In this document: positions 10,766 through 19,221 of the stretch, in pieces
Layout: each line of letters begins with the position of its first letter
Numbering within the stretch: position 1 is the first letter of the stretch
Assembly: GCA_030457765.1 (NCBI GenBank)
Contig: JAKDUK010000006.1
Span: forward strand, 1-64,000
Direction: 5' to 3'
Length of the DNA: 64,000 nt
From: Marinobacter sp.
GTDB taxonomy: Bacteria; Pseudomonadota; Gammaproteobacteria; Pseudomonadales; Oleiphilaceae
Program-made: the position numbers and the translations under genes
The notes under the pieces: model-generated
What the model saw: only the letters and a program-made list of their open reading frames with translations
The model's database searches: none
What the model was told of the DNA's origin: nothing

Positions 10766-12730
10766 CTAGATTGCGCCTGAGATATTAACCACTTTTTGTT
10801 GAATCATGGTAGGGGCCGGCTTGCGGATTTGTCGCTGCATGGCATCTGCCAGCTCCAGTTGGCGGCGCAAGTCAGTGATTGTGTTGTTCAGTCGTTCACG
10901 CTCAATGCGACTGTCACGGTCGCTTCTGACCATGTCCCGTAGCCGTCGTATCTGGTGCTCCAGCAGCTGTTTTTGCTCCATCGAGTACTGCATGATTGGT
11001 AGCAGGGCCTCTGAGGGCCAGCGCTCCACATCGTTTCGTACGCGCGCGTGTAGCGTTCTCGCCTCGCTGATCATTACGTTGGAGAAGCGCTGCACTAAAA
11101 CAGATTGTTCGGTGAGCAGGTTTTTCGGGCTGGCACGAAAGCGGCGTGCTTTTTTGCGAAGCTCTCTAACCGCAATAACATGGCGGCCGGCACGCAGTGG
11201 AATAGGTTCCAGGTGCCGGGCACGGGTGTCGTCGTTATAGCGGCGGTAGATGGCGCCAACCATTTTCTCAGCAAGGCGGCCCTCGCTAAGCAGGTTGGTA
11301 AGATCGCTTTCAATCAGCTCGAAAAACTGATCCATGGCGCTGTTCATGCTTGCGGTGGTCCAGCTTTTTGACATACTCTTGCGGATTCTGTCGGCATGGG
11401 CCTCAAAGCGATCCTCGGTGACCAGTTTACTCAGCATATTGCCTTGCGAGCCCATAAGCCGCCGGCTGGAGCGCAATGCAATCAGCTTTTTATAATAAAA
11501 GTCGTAGTCTTTCTGGGCCCGGTCAGCCAGCCGACTTAGCGCGGCTTTATCCATGGTAACGCCAGAGCAAACCTGAGACTCCTGCTCCAGAGAGCTTAGG
11601 CGGGTTTGCATAGCCGCCTGGCTGTTCTGCAGCATGCCCAGCAAGTCGTTGATCAGGCTTTGGGTGATTAGCTGTTCCTTGTGCATCAGGATGCGCTGAA
11701 TGATCAGCTGCTCCAGATTGCCGATGTTGGAGCGCACGAACAGGTTGCTGTCTTTTCTTACTCTTGCGATCAGCCCCTGCTTGGCAGAAAGCGGGATGAC
11801 ATCCTGCTGGCGGATACCCAGGTGGTCTGCGGTATAGCTGCGCACCCGCTCAATGGCGCCTTGGGTGTGCGTCTCGCCCTGAAGGTCATCCCACAGCACG
11901 TCAACCTTGTTCAATACCGCAAATCGCCCGGCCCGATGATCGGCATACTCGGTATCAATGTGTTCCTTCCAGATGGTCATGTCACTGGCCGTAACGCCGG
12001 CATCTGCGCTGAGCACAAATATAACGGCATGAGCCTTTGGCAACATGCTGATAGTAAGTTCCGGTTCGGAGCCAAGGGCGTTCAGCCCGGGTGTATCGAG
12101 AATGCGCAGGCCACGCTCGAATAGCGGGTGGCGGATGCTGATCTGAGCATTGCGCCAAGCCGGAATCAACACTTTTCCCGGGTTTTTCCGGTCATGCTCC
12201 AGCATGCCTTGTTCGAAGCTCAGGGCCCGTGCTTCGGCGTGGGAAACCGACTTTACCCTGGCCACTTCTCCCAACACTTCACGCATGATTTCCGGGTCAC
12301 GCTCATCAAGATCATGCTTTACCCAGCGCTCGGGCTGCTTGCGCAATTGCTGCAGTGACAGGCTGCCGGTGCGGGTTTCGATAGGCAGTAGTAACAAATA
12401 ATTTTCGTTCGCGCTGCGATCAAAAAACAGCTCGGTGGGGCACATGGTTGTGCGGCCGGCCTGGGAAGGCAGCATGCGCTGGCCATATTCCGAGAAAAAC
12501 AGAGCGTTTATCAGCTCTGTTTTGCCGCGGGAATATTCGCCTACGAATGCAATGGTGAGCTCATCCTCAACAAGCAGCTCAAGCCCGTGGCGAATGCGCG
12601 CGCTGATGTCGTCAGAGAAGAGGTTGTTGTCCTGAAGCCAGAGCCTGTAGCGCCCTATCTGGCGGATCAGTTCTTTTTTCCAGTTGTGGTAGGCCTCTAC
12701 CTGCTGGGTCAGATTTCCCTGAAGACTCAT
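10766..12730 (-). CDS. Dynamin-family GTPase
   Basis: P-loop GEYSRGKTELINALFF, RILDTPGLNAL, NKVD; long helical C-terminus. Confidence 0.85.
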   Translation of the reverse strand: MSLQGNLTQQVEAYHNWKKELIRQIGRYRLWLQDNNLFSDDISARIRHGLELLVEDELTIAFVGEYSRGKTELINALFFSEYGQRMLPSQAGRTTMCPTELFFDRSANENYLLLLPIETRTGSLSLQQLRKQPERWVKHDLDERDPEIMREVLGEVARVKSVSHAEARALSFEQGMLEHDRKNPGKVLIPAWRNAQISIRHPLFERGLRILDTPGLNALGSEPELTISMLPKAHAVIFVLSADAGVTASDMTIWKEHIDTEYADHRAGRFAVLNKVDVLWDDLQGETHTQGAIERVRSYTADHLGIRQQDVIPLSAKQGLIARVRKDSNLFVRSNIGNLEQLIIQRILMHKEQLITQSLINDLLGMLQNSQAAMQTRLSSLEQESQVCSGVTMDKAALSRLADRAQKDYDFYYKKLIALRSSRRLMGSQGNMLSKLVTEDRFEAHADRIRKSMSKSWTTASMNSAMDQFFELIESDLTNLLSEGRLAEKMVGAIYRRYNDDTRARHLEPIPLRAGRHVIAVRELRKKARRFRASPKNLLTEQSVLVQRFSNVMISEARTLHARVRNDVERWPSEALLPIMQYSMEQKQLLEHQIRRLRDMVRSDRDSRIERERLNNTITDLRRQLELADAMQRQIRKPAPTMIQQKVVNISGAI

Positions 12731-12892
12731 CGGATTTTCCTTCTACACAACTTCCGGTATTCACCAGGTAGATTGGCTGGGATCCGTGTGGCGAACGGAT
12801 TGGCTGATTAATTACGGTTAATACTAACCCGTCGCGACAGGCTTTGTGGCTAGGCGCTTGCAGGTGTGTGGTGGTTGTTTACAGAGCTTACA

Positions 12893-12932
12893 CAAAAAAA
12901 GCCGCAAAATCATGTGGATGAGTTTGCGGCTT
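12893..12932 (-). terminator. Rho-independent terminator downstream of yggT
   Basis: Minus strand AAGCCGCAAA-ctcatccacatgat-TTTGCGGCTTTTTTT. Confidence 0.8.
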
Positions 12933-12986
12933 GCGTGACTGGCCTTTTGTGCGGAATTGTTACAAATTGTTTTTTTGAGACTTGGC

Positions 12987-13571
12987 TTACATTCCCAGCC
13001 CGATAGATCCAAGGCCGGCTGCCACCTTCATGTGCTCAATAACCACAGAAAGAACGTTCAGAATAATGAACACAATAATCGGCGACAGGTCCAGTCCACC
13101 CATGGATGGCATTATGTTGCGCACCGGGCGCATAACCGGTTCCGTAAGTTGCGCCACAAGCTGAATAGCAGGGTGGCTACTGCCAGGGGCAATCCAGCTT
13201 ACCACCACTACGGCGATAACCGACCAGAAGTAGATTTTTACGATCAGATCAAGAACATTGAGAGTCGCCCAAACCAGTAATGTAAGGGGATTGAACGATG
13301 GAATGCCGCCATTAAGAGCCACAAGAATAAAAAAGAAGGTGATGGCTTGAATGATAACGGCGAGAACCAGGGCTGCGCCATCAATGCCACCCCAGCCCGG
13401 AATAATACGGCGCAGGGGCCGCAGCAAAGGGTTCGTGGCCTTTACTGCGAATTGGGATATCGGATTATAGAAGTCGGCCCGAGCCAGTTGCAGCAAAAAG
13501 CGCAGCAGTATAATTGTCATGTAAAAGGTGGACGCGATCAGCAGGATCGTAATCAGAATGTCTGCCAGCAT
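12987..13571 (-). CDS. YggT family membrane protein
   Basis: Two YGGT-type repeats (ARADFYNPISQFAVKATNPLLRPLRRIIP; GSSHPAIQLVAQLTEPVMRPVRNIMP). Confidence 0.92.
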   Translation of the reverse strand: MLADILITILLIASTFYMTIILLRFLLQLARADFYNPISQFAVKATNPLLRPLRRIIPGWGGIDGAALVLAVIIQAITFFFILVALNGGIPSFNPLTLLVWATLNVLDLIVKIYFWSVIAVVVVSWIAPGSSHPAIQLVAQLTEPVMRPVRNIMPSMGGLDLSPIIVFIILNVLSVVIEHMKVAAGLGSIGLGM

Positions 13572-13602
13572 GTAGCTGTTTCTCCGTTGTCAGTGACTGT
13601 TT

Positions 13603-14448
13603 TTACTTTTTGCCTGCCAGTTCTTTGGCCATTTCTTCCGAGCGTTTGTAAGCGCTGTTATACGCTTTTTTCACCAGGCTGCGCATGCCGCCATCTTCAA
13701 AGGTGTGAATAGCTTGCTCGGTAACACCGTTCGGAGACATAACGTTTTTCTTTAACTGGGCGGGGTCTTCGTTGCTTTTGGCAGCCATTTCTGCGGCACC
13801 TGCCATGGTTTGAATGGCAAGTTTGCGGGCTGTTTCTGCATCCACGCCGGCTTCGGTTGCGGAAGCTTCTAACGCCTCCAGCATCAGGAAGAAGTAAGCT
13901 GGGCCGCTGCCCGAAAGTGCCGTTACGCCGTGAAGCAGAGCCTCGTCATCAACCCATACTGCAATGCCGATGCCTTCAAAAACCGACTGCACCATCTTCT
14001 TTTGGGCGCCAGATACGCCTTCGCTGGCAAAAAGCCCGGCTGCGCCTTTGCCAACCAGTGAAGGTGTGTTGGGCATTACCCTGACAATCGGAAGGCCGCC
14101 GCCAAGCCACTCGTCAAGCGTATCAGTGCCAAGGCCCGCGGCAATGGATACCATCAGCGGGCGTGTGTTCTGGGCAATGGGGGCTATGTCGCGGCATACA
14201 TCGGCCATAGCCTGAGGCTTTACTGCGAGCACAACCATGTCAGCCTGTTGTGCACAGTAACGGTTATCTGTTGTGACACTGATTCCGAAACGCTTGCGAA
14301 TAGTTTGCAGGTGGTCGTCGTTCGGGGCGCTGGCCCATATATTGCCGGCCTTGAAGCCGCTGTCCAGCATACCGCCAATGATGGCGCTGGCCATGTTGCC
14401 GGCACCGATAAACGAAATGGTGGGTGATTTGCTCAAAATTTGCTCCAA
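13603..14448 (-). CDS. proC: Pyrroline-5-carboxylate reductase
   Basis: SFIGAGNMASAIIGGML, RVMPNTPSLVGKGAAGL, ALSGSGPAYFFLMLEAL. Confidence 0.96.
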   Translation of the reverse strand: MEQILSKSPTISFIGAGNMASAIIGGMLDSGFKAGNIWASAPNDDHLQTIRKRFGISVTTDNRYCAQQADMVVLAVKPQAMADVCRDIAPIAQNTRPLMVSIAAGLGTDTLDEWLGGGLPIVRVMPNTPSLVGKGAAGLFASEGVSGAQKKMVQSVFEGIGIAVWVDDEALLHGVTALSGSGPAYFFLMLEALEASATEAGVDAETARKLAIQTMAGAAEMAAKSNEDPAQLKKNVMSPNGVTEQAIHTFEDGGMRSLVKKAYNSAYKRSEEMAKELAGKK

Positions 14449-14497
14449 CGGTTATTCGGTTAGACATTGGGCCAGATAATAGCAGGAACCGGCCAGT

Positions 14498-15202
14498 TCA
14501 GCTTTTCGGTACCCGCTTACCAAACACAGATGTGCCGATCCGAACCCAGGTAGCCCCTTCTGCAATGGCCAGTTCAAGGTCGCCAGACATGCCCATGGAA
14601 AGGGTGTCCAGAGGCCCGGCCGCCGGGCAGGTCTGTTTCAGCTCGTTCAGGGCATTCGCCAGCCGGTGAAAACTTGCCCGCAAGGCTGGCTCTGCCTGAT
14701 CTGGATCGGGGATCGCCATTAGCCCTCTCAGGGACAGCCCTGGCAGTTTGCTTATCTCCGACACCAGTTCTGGCAACTCTTCCGGTTTGCACCCGGATTT
14801 GCTCTGTTCGTTATTAATGTTGACCTGAAGGCAAATATTCAAGGGTGGTAAGTCAGTTTCCCGCTGTTCGCTGAGGCGACGGGCCACTTTCAGGCGATCT
14901 ACGCTGTGTACCCAGGAGAAAGCCGAGGCGATTTGCCGGGTTTTGTTGGATTGTATCGGGCCGATAAAGTGCCAGTCGATATCCGCCAAATCAGTAAGAG
15001 CCTCTATTTTATCGAGAGCTTCCTGAAGGTAGTTTTCCCCGAATGCCCGCTGGCCTGCCGCCACGGCTTCTCGCAGTTCTTCTGCCGAGCGGGTTTTGCT
15101 GACAGCGAGCAGATTCACTGAGCCGGGCTTACGACCTGCCTGCAATGTTGCTTTTTGTATGAGTCGGGTTACGCCCCCGAGGTTGTCTGCTATGCTGCCC
15201 AT
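14498..15202 (-). CDS. YggS family PLP homeostasis protein
   Basis: LLAVSKTRSAEELREAVAAGQRAFGENYLQEA, WHFIGPIQSNKTR, LSMGMSGDLELAI. Confidence 0.95.
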   Translation of the reverse strand: MGSIADNLGGVTRLIQKATLQAGRKPGSVNLLAVSKTRSAEELREAVAAGQRAFGENYLQEALDKIEALTDLADIDWHFIGPIQSNKTRQIASAFSWVHSVDRLKVARRLSEQRETDLPPLNICLQVNINNEQSKSGCKPEELPELVSEISKLPGLSLRGLMAIPDPDQAEPALRASFHRLANALNELKQTCPAAGPLDTLSMGMSGDLELAIAEGATWVRIGTSVFGKRVPKS

Positions 15203-15341
15203 ATTATGAAATAGTCGCGTTTAGTTTGCTGGTTTTATCAAGATACGTTACTCGCAGGTCACTGAAATGCCAAGTGATCACGGCGATGCTTTGCCAGGCA
15301 GACGCAACCTGTATAAAAGAAAAAGCCTCCCGAGGATCTCT

Positions 15342-16376
15342 ATGGATATTACTGAACTGCTTGCCTTCTCGGCAAAACAGGGTGCGTCTGACTTGCACCT
15401 TTCTGCCGGCCTGCCCCCGATGATTCGTGTTGATGGCGATGTTCGCCGTATCAATCTTCCGCCCATGGAGCATAAAGAAGTTCACGGGCTGATATACGAC
15501 ATCATGAACGACAAGCAGCGCAAGGACTACGAAGAATTTCTGGAAACCGACTTTTCCTTTGAAGTGCCGGGTGTCGCCCGCTTCCGTGTGAACGCGTTTA
15601 ATCAGAACCGGGGCGCGGGTGCTGTATTTCGTACCATCCCCTCAAAAGTACTTACCATGGACGATCTTGGCATGGGCCAGGTGTTCAAGGATGTATCTTC
15701 GGTTCCCCGTGGGCTTGTACTGGTAACCGGGCCAACGGGTTCCGGTAAGTCCACCACGCTTGCAGCGATGGTCGATTACATCAACGATTCTCGTTATGAG
15801 CACATACTTACCGTAGAAGACCCGATTGAATTTGTGCACGATTCCAAAAAATGTCTGGTTAACCAGCGGGAAGTGCATCGGGACACACTGGGTTTTAACG
15901 AAGCCCTGCGTTCTGCGCTGCGGGAAGACCCCGACATTATTCTGGTCGGTGAGCTGCGAGATCTGGAAACCATTCGCCTGGCGCTTACAGCGGCAGAAAC
16001 AGGGCACCTGGTTTTCGGTACTCTGCACACCACCTCTGCTGCTAAAACCATCGACCGGGTGGTAGATGTGTTCCCTGCGGAAGAGAAATCCATGGTGCGC
16101 TCCATGCTTTCCGAGTCACTGGAGGCCGTTATTTCGCAAACGCTGATGAAAAAAATGGGCGGTGGGCGAATTGCAGCCCATGAAATTATGATCGGCACTG
16201 CGGCAATCCGTAACCTGATTCGCGAAGACAAAATTGCCCAGATGTATTCATCGATTCAGACGGGCGGCTCGTTGGGTATGCAAACATTGGATCAGTGCCT
16301 TGAGCGCTTGTTGCAAAAAGGCTTGATCTCCAGGGAGGCGGCGCGCTCCAAGGCGAAAATGCCTGATAACTTCTGA
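15342..16376 (+). CDS. pilT: Type IV pilus retraction ATPase PilT
   Basis: MDITELLAFSAKQGASDLHLSAGLPPMIRVDGDVR; GPTGSGKSTTLAAMVDYIN. Confidence 0.97.
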   Translation: MDITELLAFSAKQGASDLHLSAGLPPMIRVDGDVRRINLPPMEHKEVHGLIYDIMNDKQRKDYEEFLETDFSFEVPGVARFRVNAFNQNRGAGAVFRTIPSKVLTMDDLGMGQVFKDVSSVPRGLVLVTGPTGSGKSTTLAAMVDYINDSRYEHILTVEDPIEFVHDSKKCLVNQREVHRDTLGFNEALRSALREDPDIILVGELRDLETIRLALTAAETGHLVFGTLHTTSAAKTIDRVVDVFPAEEKSMVRSMLSESLEAVISQTLMKKMGGGRIAAHEIMIGTAAIRNLIREDKIAQMYSSIQTGGSLGMQTLDQCLERLLQKGLISREAARSKAKMPDNF

Positions 16377-16427
16377 CCTTCCCCCCGGTTTCATCGGGTG
16401 TTTTCTAAAAGAGTATAGGTAATCAAA

Positions 16428-17549
16428 ATGGAATTCGAGAAACTGCTGCGTCTGATGGTAGAGAAAGGAGGGTCAGACCTCTTTATTACGGCCGGTGTTC
16501 CGCCCAGCATGAAAGTGAACGGTAAAGTACTGCCGGTCACTAAAAATGCGTTAACGCCGGAACAGACGAGGGAGTTTGTATACGGCTCAATGAACGACAG
16601 GCAGCGAGCCGAGTTCGAAGAAACCCACGAGTGCAACTTTGCTATCAGCGCCCGGGGTATTGGTCGCTTCCGCGTGAGCGCGTTCTTCCAGCGCAATTTG
16701 TGCGGCATGGTGTTACGCCGGATTGAAGTAAAAATCCCGCAAATTGATGATTTGGCGTTGCCAGAAATCATTAAAGAATTGGCAATGACCAAACGTGGTT
16801 TAATCATGTTCGTGGGGGCAACCGGCACCGGTAAATCAACGTCGCTGGCGGCTATGCTGGGGCATCGTAACCGCAATAGCCGTGGGCACATTATATCCAT
16901 TGAAGACCCGATCGAGTTTGTGCACCAGCACCAGGGGTGCATAGTTACCCAGCGGGAAGTGGGTATTGATACTGAAAGCTTTGAAGTGGCGCTGAAAAAC
17001 ACGCTGCGCCAGGCGCCGGACGTTATTCTGATTGGTGAGGTGCGCACCCGCCAAACCATGGAATATTCGGTTCAGTTTGCTGAAACCGGTCACCTTTGCC
17101 TGGCAACCCTGCACGCGAACAACGCTAACCAGGCGCTGGACCGGATTATTCAGTTTTTCCCGCCAGAGCAGCACAACCAAATCTGGATGGATTTGTCTCT
17201 TAACCTGAAGGCCATTGTGGCCCAGCAACTGATTCCGACACCGGATGGCAAAGGCCGCAAGGCTGTTATCGAGGTTTTGGTTAACACGCCTTTGGTGGCA
17301 GATTTGATTCGCAAAGGGGAAGTTCATAAGCTCAAGGAACTGATGTCGAAATCAAACGAATCCGGTATGCGAACGTTCGATCAGGCTCTGTATGAGCTTT
17401 ATGCAGAAGGTTCTATTACCTACGAAGACGCGCTGGCCCATGCAGACTCGGCTAACGATCTGAGATTGATGATAAAACTGGGTGCAGATGCGCAGGGGGC
17501 TGATAAATTATCGTCTTCTGTGGATAAGCTTACCATTCAGGATGATTGA
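16428..17549 (+). CDS. pilU: Type IV pilus ATPase PilU
   Basis: MEFEKLLRLMVEKGGSDLFITAGVPPSMKVNGK; Walker A GATGTGKSTSLA; directly after pilT. Confidence 0.96.
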   Translation: MEFEKLLRLMVEKGGSDLFITAGVPPSMKVNGKVLPVTKNALTPEQTREFVYGSMNDRQRAEFEETHECNFAISARGIGRFRVSAFFQRNLCGMVLRRIEVKIPQIDDLALPEIIKELAMTKRGLIMFVGATGTGKSTSLAAMLGHRNRNSRGHIISIEDPIEFVHQHQGCIVTQREVGIDTESFEVALKNTLRQAPDVILIGEVRTRQTMEYSVQFAETGHLCLATLHANNANQALDRIIQFFPPEQHNQIWMDLSLNLKAIVAQQLIPTPDGKGRKAVIEVLVNTPLVADLIRKGEVHKLKELMSKSNESGMRTFDQALYELYAEGSITYEDALAHADSANDLRLMIKLGADAQGADKLSSSVDKLTIQDD

Positions 17550-17671
17550 ACAGGCGGGTATCGACTAACGTAGTAGATTGTTAACTTTTCAAATCAGTAG
17601 TATTAGCATTTGAGGCCAGTAGGCGCTGATGCGTATACTCCGCCACAAATTACAAAGGAGTTACCGCTGTT

Positions 17672-19156
17672 ATGAGACCTTCACTGCTTACCCACGCTGT
17701 TCGCCTGGCTTCGCTCGTCGCAATTGCTGCTCCAGCCAGCGTTTTTGCTGGCGGTTTTTCTCTGAACGAACAAAGTGCGAGTGCCATGGGCGTTGCTAAT
17801 GCCGGTGCTGCGGCTAACCCTGAAAATGCTTCCACGGTTTTGTTTAACCCGGCGGGCATGAGTCAGCTTAAGGGTACAAACTTGTCTTTTGGTGCATCTG
17901 TCTTGGATATCGATGCCAAGGCCAAGAACGGCAGCATGAGCGCAACTGACCAGCTTGGCGGCGAAGTAAATGGCACCAATGGTGGCGACATTGCCGACCC
18001 TGCTGTTTTGCCGAATCTGTATATGACCCACGAAGTTAATGATTCCATTGATGTCGGGTTCGGAATTCACGCGCCTTATGGGTTGGCTGCTGACTACGAA
18101 AATGATTTCGAAGGTCGTTACTTTGCCGACAAAACCGAACTGACTGCGATCTCTTTTTCACCCTCTATTTCCGTGAACAATGGCCAAGGCCTTTCGATGG
18201 GCTTGGGTGTTAACATCATGTACGCAGAGGGGCGTCTATCGAAGTTCCAGGATATACGTGGCAGTTTGTACCAGCAGGGCGTTGCGAATGCGATGCAAAA
18301 AGCTGGGGTAAACGACCCATCGTTACTGCCTAGTGGCACTTTGGGCCAGGTTAAAGCAGGGGCGAGCGCGGCTGCCGATGGCTACGAACAAGCTTATGGC
18401 ACCCCTTATGCCGACATCGAGGGTGATGATATTGCAGTAAACTTCCGCGTTGGCTTTTTGTATGAAATGACGGAGAGGACCCAGTTTGGCCTGACAGCAC
18501 AGACAGGGACTGAGTTCGATCTGGATGGTGACATCAAAATCACAAACTTCCCGGCTCCAGACGGCCAGGGTGGTTTAGCTCCCACGACGCTTACAGAAGA
18601 TGTCACGGTGCCTTTGGCTATTCCGGAAAGCATTACCTTTGGGGCCAAACACCAGGCAACCGATACAGTTACGTTGCTGGCAGGTGCCACTTACTCTCGT
18701 TGGAGTCGCTTCGAAGAGTTGGATATAAACAGCAAAAATGGCGGCCGGGTTTCCACGGCAACTGGCCGCACGGGTGACGACCCGATCACACACATCACCG
18801 AGAAGTGGAAAAATACCTGGCAGTTCAATATTGGTTCTATCTGGCAGGCAACTCCTGAGTGGGCATTCAAGGCAGGCTATGCGTGGGACGAATCTCCGGT
18901 GGACCAGTATGTTACCGCACGCATTCCTTCCGAAGATCGCCACTGGCTAACGCTTGGCACTCAGTGGAAAGATGCCCAGAGTGGATGGGCGGTTGATGCT
19001 GCTGTTGGCACGTTGATCTTTGCTGATGATGCTGAGGTCTATGATCGCGAATACGATCATAACGCTCCAGAAACACCAGTTGGAGCAGCCAGTTACAAAG
19101 GTAAATACGAGCTAAGCGCCTGGAGCGCTTCCATCCAGGTCAGCAAAGCCTTCTAA
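17672..19156 (+). CDS. OmpP1/FadL family outer membrane transport protein
   Basis: Signal peptide, GGFSLNEQSASAMGVANAGAAANPENASTVLFNPAGMSQL; ends in aromatic residue. Confidence 0.92.
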   Translation: MRPSLLTHAVRLASLVAIAAPASVFAGGFSLNEQSASAMGVANAGAAANPENASTVLFNPAGMSQLKGTNLSFGASVLDIDAKAKNGSMSATDQLGGEVNGTNGGDIADPAVLPNLYMTHEVNDSIDVGFGIHAPYGLAADYENDFEGRYFADKTELTAISFSPSISVNNGQGLSMGLGVNIMYAEGRLSKFQDIRGSLYQQGVANAMQKAGVNDPSLLPSGTLGQVKAGASAAADGYEQAYGTPYADIEGDDIAVNFRVGFLYEMTERTQFGLTAQTGTEFDLDGDIKITNFPAPDGQGGLAPTTLTEDVTVPLAIPESITFGAKHQATDTVTLLAGATYSRWSRFEELDINSKNGGRVSTATGRTGDDPITHITEKWKNTWQFNIGSIWQATPEWAFKAGYAWDESPVDQYVTARIPSEDRHWLTLGTQWKDAQSGWAVDAAVGTLIFADDAEVYDREYDHNAPETPVGAASYKGKYELSAWSASIQVSKAF

Positions 19157-19183
19157 ACAAAGCTTTAGCTAACTGGCAGTAAA

Positions 19184-19219
19184 AAAATGCCCGGTTGAGC
19201 TCGCTCACCGGGCATTTTT
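19184..19219. terminator. Bidirectional terminator between fadL-like and polA
   Basis: AAAAATGCCCGGT-TGAGCTCGCTCA-CCGGGCATTTTTA between convergent genes. Confidence 0.85.
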
Positions 19220-19221
19220 AT

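Noticed and set aside
16391-17059. Minus-strand 222-aa ORF over pilU
   Set aside because: Shadow ORF; Ser/Ile/Arg-rich with no family resemblance.
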